Assembly: GCA_037133395.1 (NCBI GenBank)
Contig: JBAXOG010000004.1
Location: 5,028 to 69,027 of the forward strand
From: CAIZQW01 sp037133395
GTDB taxonomy: Bacteria > Verrucomicrobiota > Kiritimatiellia > RFP12 > UBA1067
DNA length: 64,000 nucleotides
Direction of reading: 5' to 3'
A program made the translations under genes and the position numbers. Under the pieces are notes generated by a model, which made no database searches, was not told the DNA's origin, and saw only the letters and a program-made list of their open reading frames with translations. This document shows, piece by piece, positions 1 to 9,194 of this stretch; position 1 is the first letter of the stretch; the number at the start of each line of letters is the position of its first letter.

Positions 1-2
1 GC

Positions 3-1343
3 GACGCACCCTACTTTGGTTTTGAAATTCCGGGGCATCCCGGTAAGTTTTTCTATGTGTGGGTGGATGCACCGATCGGGTATCTGGCTTCGCTTCAGAA
101 ATGGTGTACGGATCACGGGCAGGACATCGATGCTTGGTGGAACAATCCGGAAGCAGAGCTGTATCACTTTATTGGCAAGGACATTGTCCGCTTTCACTGT
201 CTCTTTTGGCCAACCATGTTGAATGTGGCGGGCATTAAGACCCCGAACCAAGTATTTGTGCATGGTTTCCTGACGGTTAATGGCGAAAAGATGAGCAAGT
301 CCAAAGGGACCTTCGTCAAGGCGCGTACGTATCTGGATTATCTGAATCCGCAAGATTTACGTTTCTATTACGCCTGCAAATTGAATGGTACGACAGACGA
401 TTTGGACATGAACTTGGGCGATTTTGTGAACCGCGTGAACTCTGATCTGGTCGGCAAGATCACAAACTTGGCTTCACGTGGTGCGCAGATGTTGCACAAG
501 AGCATGGGTGGGCAGACCAGCGTGATGGACGCAGAAGGCCGAGCCTTGTGGCAGGTTGCCTGTGGTCGCTCTGAAGCGGTGGAGGCTTATTATGAAGCCC
601 GCGATTTTGGAAAAGTCATGGTCGAGATTCGTGACATCGCGGATGCCGCCAACCAGTACTTTGATACGAAGGCTCCTTGGGCGCTTGTGAAAACGGACTT
701 GGAAGCTGCGCGACAGGTGATGACCTCTGTGTTGAATATCTTCCGTGTGCTGGCAATTTATTTACAGCCGGTATTGCCAGTCTATTCCGAACGCGTTGCG
801 AAACTTTTTGGTGAGCAGGCCTATCAGTGGTCGGATTTAGAAAAGGCGATTGAAAATCACGCCATCAACCCCTACGAATATCTGGCCACGCGCGTCGATG
901 CAACGGTTGTGGAGAAGATGATCGAGGCGAGTAAGGCTGCGCCTGTAGGGGCGACCGATCGGTCGCCCGTCCCCGCGATCGATCGGTCGCCCGCTTTGAT
1001 CGACTCAATCAAAGAGACCATCGATTACGATACCTTCGCAAAGACGGATTTGCGTGTGGCGACGGTTGTCAGTGCCGAATATGTCGAAGGCGCGGACAAG
1101 CTGCTGAAGGTGATGCTGGACATTGGCGAGGCAAAGCCACGCCAAGTGTTCGCAGGCATCCGCAAAGCGTATGCCCCGGCGACGCTCGTAGGTCGGCAGG
1201 TGGTGATGGTTGCGAACCTTGCGGCTCGCAAAATGAAGTTTGGCATGTCTGAAGGAATGATCTTGGCGGCTGGTAATCCGGATGGCTCATTATTTGTGGT
1301 TTCTCCGGATGCAGGTGCAATTGCTGGGGCCACGGTGAAATAA
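3..1343 (+). CDS. metG: Methionine--tRNA ligase, 5' end outside the window
   Basis: Charges tRNA-Met with methionine in the cytoplasm. The reading frame is already open at base 3, so the start and the HIGH-motif half lie upstream of the window. Visible are the class I core (PYFGFEIPG, then YVWVDAPIGY), the KMSKS signature at 288-302, the helical anticodon-binding domain, and a C-terminal EMAP/Arc1p-type tRNA-binding domain encoded from about 1030 to the stop (KTDLRVATVV, NLAARKMKFGMSEGM). This is the long, dimeric form of the enzyme. The linker before the C-terminal domain (residues with DRSP twice) is encoded by a palindromic tandem repeat at 949-993 that looks like an in-frame insertion. 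The DUF2723 gene follows after 12 bp. Confidence 0.97.
   Translation, partial: DAPYFGFEIPGHPGKFFYVWVDAPIGYLASLQKWCTDHGQDIDAWWNNPEAELYHFIGKDIVRFHCLFWPTMLNVAGIKTPNQVFVHGFLTVNGEKMSKSKGTFVKARTYLDYLNPQDLRFYYACKLNGTTDDLDMNLGDFVNRVNSDLVGKITNLASRGAQMLHKSMGGQTSVMDAEGRALWQVACGRSEAVEAYYEARDFGKVMVEIRDIADAANQYFDTKAPWALVKTDLEAARQVMTSVLNIFRVLAIYLQPVLPVYSERVAKLFGEQAYQWSDLEKAIENHAINPYEYLATRVDATVVEKMIEASKAAPVGATDRSPVPAIDRSPALIDSIKETIDYDTFAKTDLRVATVVSAEYVEGADKLLKVMLDIGEAKPRQVFAGIRKAYAPATLVGRQVVMVANLAARKMKFGMSEGMILAAGNPDGSLFVVSPDAGAIAGATVK
949..993. repeat. Palindromic tandem repeat inserted in frame in metG
   Basis: Bases 949-968 are a perfect 20-bp palindrome, GGGCGACCGATCGGTCGCCC, i.e. an 8-bp stem with a 4-nt GATC loop. 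A second, imperfect copy follows at 975-990. The 14-mer CGATCGGTCGCCCG recurs at 956-969 and 980-993, a 24-bp period that keeps the reading frame and gives two DRSP peptides. It lies in the flexible linker between the two C-terminal domains of MetG. Confidence 0.85.
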
Positions 1344-1355
1344 GGAAAACGAACG

Positions 1356-4300
1356 ATGAGTGATCAACTTAAAAATGTAGTGGATAGTCAGGAAGATTCA
1401 GGAAAAGACTCGGCGAGACATTTCTTCAAGAAGGAAGACTGGATAGCCTCAATATTGTCGTTTCTTTTTTCGACCTATATTTTTATTTGTAACATGGCGC
1501 CTGAAGTGACGTTACAAGACTCTGGCGAATTGGTGACGGGCGCATTTACTTTTGGCGTTCCGCATCCGCCCGGATATCCGCTGTGGGCCTTCCTGGGCTA
1601 TATTTGGAGCCATTTCATTATTCCCTTTGGTAATCCAGCTTGGCGTATCGGCATGATGTCCGTCTTTACTGGCGGTTTGACTGTGGGTGTGATGACGCTG
1701 ATGATGACACGCAGTACGCGCGTGTTGTTGCATACGCTCCCGTGGTCGAAGAAGATCGATGATCGGTTGCTGCACTGGATTGCTTTGTCTGTTGGCACGA
1801 GCACTTCCTTGCTTTTCGGCTTTAATCGGGGTGTTTGGCTCTGGGCGAGTGTCTCGGAGATGCGCGTGTTGAATGCCTTTTCGTTTATTTTGATCGCCTG
1901 TTTCTTCTTTGCTTGGATGGTGCAACCTCGGCGAAAAGGCTTTCTTTATGCCTCCTTGTTGACGTATGGATTGAGCATGACGAACCATCAGACCGTGGCG
2001 GTGATGGCTTTGGCGCTGGTGGCGGGTACGTTGGCATTGGGGTTGGATAAGTTTTTTCAGCAACGCGATGAACAGCTTGTGGCAAAAGTAAAAGTGAAGC
2101 CGTTTCAGTTGATGATGACGTCCCTGACGACCTTCTGGGATTTAACCGTTGCGGTACTGTTCAGTTTGGCCGCAGTCTTTTCACTCTTTGCTTGGTTGCG
2201 TCTCGATAGCACGATGGTTCCAAAAATTGTCGCACTTGCAGGGGCGGGCACCTTATTGCTGATTGCCGGATTTAAGGCGGGATGGGTCAGTCCGCGCTAT
2301 GCCTTTATTTATACGGGCTTGATCTTGTCTGGCTGCGCACTCTATTTGTACATGCCGATTGCCGCATCGACGAATCCGCCCATGAACTGGGGTTTTGCTT
2401 CCACGAAGGAGGGATTCTTACATGCGATTACGCGGGGTCAATATGAGAAACTTCAAATGGCGGATCCGTGTAGTCCTATTTTCGGCACTCAAATTTTTGT
2501 CTTTGTTCGTGGCATGGTTCGTCAGTATTCATTGGTGCTTTGCTTATTTGGCTTGGTCACTTTGTTGGTCTCGACAGGATGGATCATCCAGCGGCTCTCC
2601 CAGGAGGCTAAAAAATATTTTTGGATTTTGCTCGTGTGGTTGGCCGCAATACCGACGTCTATGATCTTGATTTCCGCTTTGCGCACGGTCGTTTTGAAGC
2701 TACCGCTGGAATTCTCCTGGCAATTGATTATCTGGGGTTTCGGACTCTCAACGCTCCTATGCTTGTTGATTGTCCTTTGGCTCTACCTGGAATGGCCAGG
2801 ACGTTCCTGGGCGATTTTTGTTTGGGCGGCATTCCTTGCCTCCAGCCTTGGGTTGATCATGATTATTAATCCCAAACTGGATCGGCAGGAGCAAGAGATC
2901 ACGATTAAGTTCTTTGCGCCAGCGCATGGCTTTTATGCCATGCTGATTGGTTATGGCATTGCGATGACTTTCGCGTTTGTTCTCTCGGTATGGCGGACCA
3001 TTCCCAAGGTGCTCGTCTATGTTGTCTGTATCGCACTGTTGGCGTTGCCCTATATTCCGTATGCGATAAACTGGAGTCTCTGTTCGCTCACGACGCATGA
3101 TTTCGGATATCAGTTCGGCTATCGCATGTTTTGCCCAGGGGGTGGATATCCAGATATGGAGAAGGATGCAGTTTTGTACGGCGGGACAGATCCGGGGCGT
3201 TTTGTGCCAACCTACATGATCTTCTGCGAAAGCCGTGTGAAGCCTCAGCACCGTTTCCAGAGTCCGCACCTGCCGGAATCAAAGGGGCGCGATTTCGATC
3301 GTTCGGATGTCTACATCATTACGCAGAATGCTTTGGCGGATGGCACCTACATGAACTATATTCGCGATCATTACGATTATAGTCGTCCCAATCCGGAAGA
3401 TTCCAAGACGCTGGAGAAGTTCAGTCCGTGGCAGCGCAGCGTCTTTAGATGGGGCTGGAATGCACTCGATCGCAAAAATGATTTTCCGAAAAAGCCGATT
3501 CGCATTCCGACTCCGGATGATAGTGCGCGGGCTTTCCAGCAGTTTGTGTCAGAAGTGCAGAGCGGGGCGCGTCCGAATCGCGGGGACATTGTCATTGAAA
3601 ATGGCCGTGTGCAAGTGACAGGTGCCTTGGCGGTGATGGAGATCAACGGTATTCTGGCCAAGTATATCTTTGACTGGAACAAGACCAATCATGCGTTTTA
3701 TGTTGAAGAGAGTTACGTCATTCAATGGATGTATCCTTATCTGAGTCCAGCAGGCGTCATCATGAAGATCGAGAAGGAGATGCTGCCCACTCCGCAGCAG
3801 AACCCGAAACTGTGGCAGGATATTGTCGCCAAGGATAAGGCGTACTGGGATAAGTTGACGAAGGAATTTACTGCTCGCGAAGAATTTCGTCGGAATGCCG
3901 ATGCAAAGAAATCCTTCTCTAAGATGCGCTCTGCGATCGCAGGTGTTTATTTGTTTCGCGGTATGATGGTTGAGGCAGAATATGCGTTTCGTCAGTCTGT
4001 CGAATTGTGTCCAGAAAGTCCCGAAGGTAATTTTCGGTTGGCGGAACTCTGCATGAATCAACGTCGCTATGCGGATGCGCGTCAGCTCATAGCTGCCTAT
4101 CTGGCGATTGATGAATATAATGCGAGCGCAAAGGGTTTCTTGAATCAAATTAATGACATTGAAACCTGCGATAAGCGTCGCACAGCACTTCAAGCGAAAT
4201 TAGGTACAGGCGCAGATGTTAATGACGTCATGGAGTTACTGTCGATCTATGCGCGGTTGAATCTGCAAAATGAATTGTCTCAGTTGAGTGGCATGGTGCT

Positions 4301-4649
4301 CAATAACGACAAGGCCCCCCCAGAGTGCCTCTTTCAGGTTGGAACGCTGTTGAATAGCGTGCGGCGTCCAGACCTCGCGGCGAATGCCTTCCGCCGTTAT
4401 GTGACGCTTGTGCCGCGCGATCCAAAGGGCTGGGTTGAAATGGGCTGGCTGAGCATCACGCAAAATAAGAGTAACGAAGGGTATGACGCCTGGCGTCGGG
4501 CTGTGGAATTAGGTGGCGAAATCACGCGCAGTCAATTGCGCACAGAAGGTCGTTTCCAGCCCTTGTGGCAGCAGCAGAATTTGCCGCCGCCCTTCCGAGA
4601 CTTAGTACAGCCGAGTCGTACGCGCGTGGGTGGAAACTTTGGATTTTAA
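1356..4649 (+). CDS. DUF2723 (TMEM260-like) membrane protein with C-terminal TPR region
   Basis: A 1097-residue polytopic membrane protein. After a first hydrophobic segment comes the DUF2723 signature: LQDSGE (residues 53-58) and PHPPGYPLW (69-77). More than ten hydrophobic segments follow, up to about residue 600. The second half is soluble and ends in TPR-like helical repeats (about 870-1060). Human TMEM260, of the same family, is an O-mannosyltransferase; by analogy this protein may transfer sugar from a lipid donor to exported proteins, but the activity is inferred. The start follows AAGGAA closely and is 12 bp after metG. A second, shorter DUF2723 protein is encoded at 12055-13581 in the glycan locus. 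Confidence 0.85.
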   Translation: MSDQLKNVVDSQEDSGKDSARHFFKKEDWIASILSFLFSTYIFICNMAPEVTLQDSGELVTGAFTFGVPHPPGYPLWAFLGYIWSHFIIPFGNPAWRIGMMSVFTGGLTVGVMTLMMTRSTRVLLHTLPWSKKIDDRLLHWIALSVGTSTSLLFGFNRGVWLWASVSEMRVLNAFSFILIACFFFAWMVQPRRKGFLYASLLTYGLSMTNHQTVAVMALALVAGTLALGLDKFFQQRDEQLVAKVKVKPFQLMMTSLTTFWDLTVAVLFSLAAVFSLFAWLRLDSTMVPKIVALAGAGTLLLIAGFKAGWVSPRYAFIYTGLILSGCALYLYMPIAASTNPPMNWGFASTKEGFLHAITRGQYEKLQMADPCSPIFGTQIFVFVRGMVRQYSLVLCLFGLVTLLVSTGWIIQRLSQEAKKYFWILLVWLAAIPTSMILISALRTVVLKLPLEFSWQLIIWGFGLSTLLCLLIVLWLYLEWPGRSWAIFVWAAFLASSLGLIMIINPKLDRQEQEITIKFFAPAHGFYAMLIGYGIAMTFAFVLSVWRTIPKVLVYVVCIALLALPYIPYAINWSLCSLTTHDFGYQFGYRMFCPGGGYPDMEKDAVLYGGTDPGRFVPTYMIFCESRVKPQHRFQSPHLPESKGRDFDRSDVYIITQNALADGTYMNYIRDHYDYSRPNPEDSKTLEKFSPWQRSVFRWGWNALDRKNDFPKKPIRIPTPDDSARAFQQFVSEVQSGARPNRGDIVIENGRVQVTGALAVMEINGILAKYIFDWNKTNHAFYVEESYVIQWMYPYLSPAGVIMKIEKEMLPTPQQNPKLWQDIVAKDKAYWDKLTKEFTAREEFRRNADAKKSFSKMRSAIAGVYLFRGMMVEAEYAFRQSVELCPESPEGNFRLAELCMNQRRYADARQLIAAYLAIDEYNASAKGFLNQINDIETCDKRRTALQAKLGTGADVNDVMELLSIYARLNLQNELSQLSGMVLNNDKAPPECLFQVGTLLNSVRRPDLAANAFRRYVTLVPRDPKGWVEMGWLSITQNKSNEGYDAWRRAVELGGEITRSQLRTEGRFQPLWQQQNLPPPFRDLVQPSRTRVGGNFGF

Positions 4650-4666
4650 CGACAGGGGGGAAAGGT

Positions 4667-5959
4667 ATGGACGCAGGCACATTTTTGAAGGAAAACGGAC
4701 TGGATGTTGAGAAGATTGATCGTGTGGCATTGCTTGCAACCTTTATTGAGGAGATGGATGCTGGGTTGGCTGGCAAGCACTCCAGCTTGATGATGATTCC
4801 TTCGTTTATCACGATTGATAAACGTGTTAAGACCCATACACCCGTGGTTGTGCTGGATGCAGGTGGAACAAATTTGCGTGCAGCCGTGGTCACAATTGAT
4901 GGAAGTGGCAAGGCTTCTATCGGTTCATTCTTAAAGCGCCCCATGCCTGGAACGCGCGGAGAACTTTCGGCAGAAGCATTTTATGATGCTTTCGCAGACT
5001 TCCTGATGCCGGTGATTGCAACGTCTGAAACTATTGGGTTCTGCTTCTCTTATCCCGCTGAAATCACACCGACGTGTGACGCGAAGCTCATTTGCTGGAC
5101 CAAGCAGATAGAGGTTCCCTCGGTGGTCGGTACGCTGATAGGTTCCGGTTTGCAGGACCAGTTGGCCAAGCGCGGATTCAAGCGCAAGGCTGTCATTTTG
5201 AATGACACGGTTGCGACGCTACTGGCAGGCAAGAGCGCGGGCGTAGCAAAAGCGTATAGCGCGTACGTGGGGTTCATCCTAGGGACAGGGACGAATACAG
5301 CGTATGTGGAACACAACGCGAACATCACGAAACGAAGCGATTTGAACAGCAGAGAGTCGCAGGTTATCAATGTCGAGTCTGGTGGATTCAGCCGCGTGAC
5401 GCAATCGGCCTTTGATCAGGCCATGGATGCGCAGACACATGATTGTGGACATTACGTTTTTGAGAAGATGATCTCTGGCGCGTATCTCGGCCGTATCGGC
5501 TTTGAGGTGCTCAAAGCTGCTGCAAAGAATAACCTCTTCTCTGCTGCGGCTGTTGTAACGATCCAAACATGGGACAAACTTTCCAATATGGATCTGGATG
5601 CGTTCTGCGGGGATAAGCCACAGGCAAACAATCCCTTCATGGTCGAATCGTTTTCGGTTGCTGATCGTAATACCGTCAAGCAGTTATGTACGCCTGTCTA
5701 TGCGCGTGCTGCTGTGTTAACTGCAATTAATCTGGCTTCTGCAATCCTTAAGACGGGTGAAGGAAAAGATCCGCAGCATCCGGTCTGTGTGAACGTCGAT
5801 GGCTCGACCTACTACAAGACGCTCACAGCCGACTTCCAGAATCGTGTGCAGCACGAACTGGCAGCCTTGTTGAAACCCCGTGGTATTGCATACGACCTCA
5901 TCAAGGTGGATGAATCGCCTGTGATTGGCGCGGCGGTTGCTGGGTTGATGGCCGGCTGA
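4667..5959 (+). CDS. Hexokinase (eukaryotic-type, actin-like ATPase fold)
   Basis: Phosphorylates a hexose, probably glucose, at C6 with ATP. The 430-residue protein carries the hexokinase-family set rather than the ROK set: phosphate-1 motif DAGGTN (64-69), GFCFSYPAE, NDTVATLLA, the phosphate-2 loop ILGTGTNTAYVE and NVESGGF, where yeast and human enzymes have NTEWGGF. The start at 4667 was chosen because a long purine run (AGGGGGGAAAGG) precedes it. An upstream in-frame ATG at 4565 lies inside the DUF2723 gene. It sits between that gene and tilS with a 10-bp gap to tilS. Substrate is not decidable from sequence. Confidence 0.9.
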   Translation: MDAGTFLKENGLDVEKIDRVALLATFIEEMDAGLAGKHSSLMMIPSFITIDKRVKTHTPVVVLDAGGTNLRAAVVTIDGSGKASIGSFLKRPMPGTRGELSAEAFYDAFADFLMPVIATSETIGFCFSYPAEITPTCDAKLICWTKQIEVPSVVGTLIGSGLQDQLAKRGFKRKAVILNDTVATLLAGKSAGVAKAYSAYVGFILGTGTNTAYVEHNANITKRSDLNSRESQVINVESGGFSRVTQSAFDQAMDAQTHDCGHYVFEKMISGAYLGRIGFEVLKAAAKNNLFSAAAVVTIQTWDKLSNMDLDAFCGDKPQANNPFMVESFSVADRNTVKQLCTPVYARAAVLTAINLASAILKTGEGKDPQHPVCVNVDGSTYYKTLTADFQNRVQHELAALLKPRGIAYDLIKVDESPVIGAAVAGLMAG

Positions 5960-5969
5960 ATAGAAGTAC

Positions 5970-7385
5970 ATGCAAAAACAAGCACCCCTCTATTGTAATG
6001 ATGCAGATAGCCTCGCGGAGACTGTGCAAGCGGCGATCGAACGCAAAGGGCTGTTGCGGGGGGTGAAGCGTTTGGGTGTGGCTGTGTCCGGCGGGGCGGA
6101 TTCGGTGGCATTACTAACCCTGCTGGCGCCAATCTGCAAAAAAAACAAAATTGTACTCTTTGTGCTCCATCTGGACCATGGACTACGCGTATCTTCTGTA
6201 CAGGATGCGAAATGGGTCAAGGCGCTCGCAAAAAAAGCAGGTGTGTGGTGTGTTGCAGAGCGTCAAGAAGTCACGGCTCATCAAACCGAAGCAATCTCTG
6301 TTGAGATGGCCGCGCGGGATGTGCGACAAGCATTCTTTGCAGAGTGTCGGGCACGGTTTAAACTCGATGCGATTGCCACAGGACATCAGGCGGACGATGT
6401 TGCGGAAACCGTATTGCTACGCTTGATGCGTGGAGCAGGGGCCGCAGGTTTGGCACCTCTGAGAGATCGGTCACGCGGCGTTATACGCCCTTTGCTGCGT
6501 GTCTCTGGCGCGGCAATCCGTGCTTGGCTCAAACAGAAAAAGATAAAATGGCGCGAAGACACGACCAACAGGGACGTGTCGATTCCGCGCAACAAGATGC
6601 GGGTTGAGATCTTGCCTTTTTTAGAAGAGAAGTTTGGCAACGCGCTACGCATGAATCTATGCAGGACCGCAGAGATTTTACAAGAGGAAGATGCTCTCTT
6701 GGAGAAGCTGGCGCAAGATTATGTCACGAATGAAAGGCCTGACGAGACCTTGGACATAAACAGACTCAAGGTGTGTCCCTTTGCGTTGCAGAGACGTGTG
6801 ATGCGGTTGTGGCTCTGGCAAGCAGAGGCTCCTTTGCCAAGTGGCTTTGAGACGGTTGAGCGGTTACTCGCCTTGGAAGAAGGCGACAAGGAGCAGCTCG
6901 CGGAAGATGTGTATGTGATGCTTCGGGCTGGCGCATTACAAATCATCCACACAACGCCTATTCAGAGACCTACAATAAAGGTGAACCTCCGGGGTCAAAC
7001 GCACTGGGGGGATGTGGTGATTTCATGCACGTCGGGTAAAGGGATCGAGAATGTTGCGGATAGGACAGGGTTGTATCCTGCGGTGTGTACGATCAATCCG
7101 GATCTGTTGGATGGAAAACCGCTCATGGTAAGAAGCCGTCTGCCCGGGGATCGCCTTCAGCCTTATGGGATGAAGGGGACAAAAAAGGTGCAGGATATTT
7201 TGGTGGATGCGAAAGTTCCCGAGCACCTTCGCGATGCTGTGCCGCTCTTGGTGTGCGGTGAAGAGGTGGTCTGGATTCCGGGTTATCGCATAGCGAGCCG
7301 TTTCGCTGTCCCGTCGAAGACTGCCAAGAGTTTACGGATAGAGGTGGTAAGCCCGCCGCCCGGGAACGAGAGCAGTGCTCAGTAA
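5970..7385 (+). CDS. tilS: tRNA(Ile)-lysidine synthase
   Basis: Converts C34 of the CAU-anticodon tRNA-Ile to lysidine so that it reads AUA and is charged with isoleucine. The PP-loop ATPase signature SGGADS is at residues 40-45. ATGHQADDVAETVLLRLMRG follows, and the C-terminal TilS domain is recognisable (RSRLPGDRLQPYGMKGTKKV). The length of 471 aa is normal for the long bacterial form. The ATG start has only a weak ribosome site, and the gene follows hexokinase by 10 bp, so translation may be coupled. A tRNA with anticodon CAU is encoded at 59995 in this window and could be either the substrate or elongator tRNA-Met. Confidence 0.96.
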   Translation: MQKQAPLYCNDADSLAETVQAAIERKGLLRGVKRLGVAVSGGADSVALLTLLAPICKKNKIVLFVLHLDHGLRVSSVQDAKWVKALAKKAGVWCVAERQEVTAHQTEAISVEMAARDVRQAFFAECRARFKLDAIATGHQADDVAETVLLRLMRGAGAAGLAPLRDRSRGVIRPLLRVSGAAIRAWLKQKKIKWREDTTNRDVSIPRNKMRVEILPFLEEKFGNALRMNLCRTAEILQEEDALLEKLAQDYVTNERPDETLDINRLKVCPFALQRRVMRLWLWQAEAPLPSGFETVERLLALEEGDKEQLAEDVYVMLRAGALQIIHTTPIQRPTIKVNLRGQTHWGDVVISCTSGKGIENVADRTGLYPAVCTINPDLLDGKPLMVRSRLPGDRLQPYGMKGTKKVQDILVDAKVPEHLRDAVPLLVCGEEVVWIPGYRIASRFAVPSKTAKSLRIEVVSPPPGNESSAQ

Positions 7386-7389
7386 TCAG

Positions 7390-7407
7390 TCGGACAGGTC
7401 GGACGGG
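7390..7407. repeat. Two 9-bp units TCGGACAGG / TCGGACGGG
   Basis: Two adjoining nonamers, differing by one base, sit just after the tilS stop. They are followed within 30 bp by the CAATAAGG octamer array, so the 83-bp gap between tilS and the phosphatase gene is mostly short repeat. Confidence 0.6.
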
Positions 7408-7434
7408 ATTGGGGAACGCTCAACGGCCAATTTT

Positions 7435-7470
7435 GAATAAGGCAATAACGCAATAAGGCAATAAGGCAAT
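7435..7470 (+). repeat. CAATAAGG octamer array, locus 1
   Basis: Tandem 8-bp units read GAATAAGG, CAATAACG, CAATAAGG, CAATAAGG, then a partial CAAT. The same family recurs at 38345-38399 (opposite strand) and 40552-40611. The last partial unit supplies the A and T of the likely ATG of the histidine phosphatase gene (7469-7471). Confidence 0.9.
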
Positions 7471-8155
7471 GCTTATAAAGGTTTTTACAGAGGCGATTGA
7501 TTTTAAGAGGGTTAAACAGTTTTTGGCAGAGGGATGCAAGGTGTCGTTGCTCATCCGCCATTCGGAACGTCCAGCGATTACACCCGGGGATACGACATTT
7601 GGTCACTCCTTGGCCTTGACACTTCGCGGTAAAGAGATGGCGCAGAGGGCAGGCCAGTTGCTAGCTGGATCGTATGACGTCCGGTTTCTGTCGAGTCCGA
7701 TGGTGCGTTGTCAGATGACGGCTGCCTGTCTTGTGGAAGGCATGGGATGTGAGGGGGCTGAGGTGATTGACGAACCGATTTTGGGGCTGAAGAATTTTTA
7801 TTATGATGATGCGGAGAAGCTGCCAGGGGAGATGATGAGATGCGGCTATATTCAATATATGCTCGATTATTTGCGGACAGGATCTGCGCTTTATTCCCAT
7901 GATATTGCTGTGGCGACACCTCAGATGGTCGCCTGGCTACAAAGCATGACAACCCGGCAACTCAACGTGCTTGTGTCGCATGATATTTTTGTTGCAGCTC
8001 TGCTTGCGGGTATCCAGGCTCGCACGTATACGGCAGAAAATTGGGTTGGTTTTTTGCACAGCGCAGCAGCGATTTGCACGCCGGAGCACGACTGGCTCTT
8101 CTATCCTTGTGTACCCTCTTTGGTCATAGAAGACACTATATCTTTTGTTCAATAG
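7469..8155 (+). CDS. Histidine phosphatase superfamily protein
   Basis: A 228-residue protein with the phosphohistidine loop as LLIRHSERP (near residue 30) in place of the commoner RHGE/RHGQ. It also has SSPMVRCQMTA, which carries the second conserved Arg, and a late VSHDIF holding the second catalytic His. It is a phosphatase or phosphomutase-like enzyme; the substrate is unknown. The ATG is formed by the end of the octamer array, with AAGG only 2 bp away as ribosome site. No better ATG exists before the motif, although a GTG just before the RHS motif is possible. Its 3' end overlaps the convergent exosortase-like gene by 20 bp. Confidence 0.85.
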   Translation: MLIKVFTEAIDFKRVKQFLAEGCKVSLLIRHSERPAITPGDTTFGHSLALTLRGKEMAQRAGQLLAGSYDVRFLSSPMVRCQMTAACLVEGMGCEGAEVIDEPILGLKNFYYDDAEKLPGEMMRCGYIQYMLDYLRTGSALYSHDIAVATPQMVAWLQSMTTRQLNVLVSHDIFVAALLAGIQARTYTAENWVGFLHSAAAICTPEHDWLFYPCVPSLVIEDTISFVQ

Positions 8156-9182
8156 GGACGGGCTTACTCGTATCGTCTGCTTGAGGGATATCTGTGAAGA
8201 AGAAAGCCGTCATGGCAAGTATTAAAACCAAGCAGACAATCGTGGCCGATTTTACGATGCTTTGTTTCGGGAGATCGACATGCGTTTCTCGCTCTTCAAG
8301 ACTATGCATCCATGCCTTGGCCGTGGGCTTCTCGTTTTTCTTACTGAGAAACACAAGCAGATTTGCAAAGTGAAACATCAAGAGTAAGCCTATGACGAAC
8401 GTAACATATTGCGAATAATGAGCGTAAAACGCAACAGCCCACTGACGATCCAGCTTTAGGGCGATGAAACACACGAGGAGTGAGCGAATCAGATTAGCAA
8501 CAAAGGTAATCGGAATCGCGTAACAGAATACCGCCCAACGTTGCAGGCGTGTCTTGACCGTAAAATGGGCAAACGTGGTTGCGATGACTAACATGGAAAA
8601 GAGTGAATGTATGCCGCTCAAGGGCGCATCGGGTTTTAAGTTGAAGCCTTTAAGACCCAGCAGGTCACGCAAGGTGGTAAACCCGGATTGCTCCACAGAT
8701 GTCCCGAAACGTATGATCATCTCCGGGAGGGGTTCGGATAGCGTCTTGAGACAATCAAGATAGAAATGAACCGGAACGGCGAAGGCTAAAAATCCCATCG
8801 GGAACCATAATAATTTAGCGGCTTCTTTTCCCCAAAGAGAATATGAAACGGAAACGACAACGCCGGCAAGCGAGAGAAGCTGAAAGGGAGGTTTGTCGCT
8901 CGAAGCAGATGCGACAAGAGCGCCCAAGAAAAGACAGGTTAATCCGAAGCCGATCCAGGAGGGTAAAGAAGCGGCTTTCGAAATCTCGTTTCTCCGGCTA
9001 CAGAGAGCATAACAACTAATCAAGGGAACGAACCACTCGAAGGATAGAAGTTGTGTGGCCGATAATTTTGTGAAGTCAATGGCTATTGCGCTGAACAAGA
9101 TCGCTTTAAAATGAAGGCAGCCGAGGACGATTAATACGCCTAACGTCACCGCGCGTAACCACGCTAAAATTTTTATATCCAT
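8136..9182 (-). CDS. Exosortase-like membrane protein lacking the catalytic Cys
   Basis: A 348-residue polytopic membrane protein clearly paralogous to the exosortase encoded just upstream: both share AHFT-KTRLQ-W, the NxxR helix and the HYS motif. Exosortases use a Cys, an Arg and a His. Here the Cys position reads PLSGIHS, so Cys becomes Leu188 and the following Arg becomes His192. Arg233 and His255 are kept. It has no EpsI domain. The start at 9182 (ATG with AGGA 7 bp upstream) is preferred to a TTG at 9188. It lies 12 bp after the active-looking exosortase and is last in the operon. It may be a partner or regulator of that enzyme, or a decaying copy. Confidence 0.85.
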   Translation of the reverse strand: MDIKILAWLRAVTLGVLIVLGCLHFKAILFSAIAIDFTKLSATQLLSFEWFVPLISCYALCSRRNEISKAASLPSWIGFGLTCLFLGALVASASSDKPPFQLLSLAGVVVSVSYSLWGKEAAKLLWFPMGFLAFAVPVHFYLDCLKTLSEPLPEMIIRFGTSVEQSGFTTLRDLLGLKGFNLKPDAPLSGIHSLFSMLVIATTFAHFTVKTRLQRWAVFCYAIPITFVANLIRSLLVCFIALKLDRQWAVAFYAHYSQYVTFVIGLLLMFHFANLLVFLSKKNEKPTAKAWMHSLEERETHVDLPKQSIVKSATIVCLVLILAMTAFFFTDIPQADDTSKPVPIEQKI

Positions 9183-9194
9183 TTTCAATCCTGC

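Noticed and set aside
4565..4666. Upstream ATG for hexokinase at 4565
   Set aside because: It lies within the DUF2723 coding sequence and adds residues without family similarity; the ATG at 4667 has a ribosome site.
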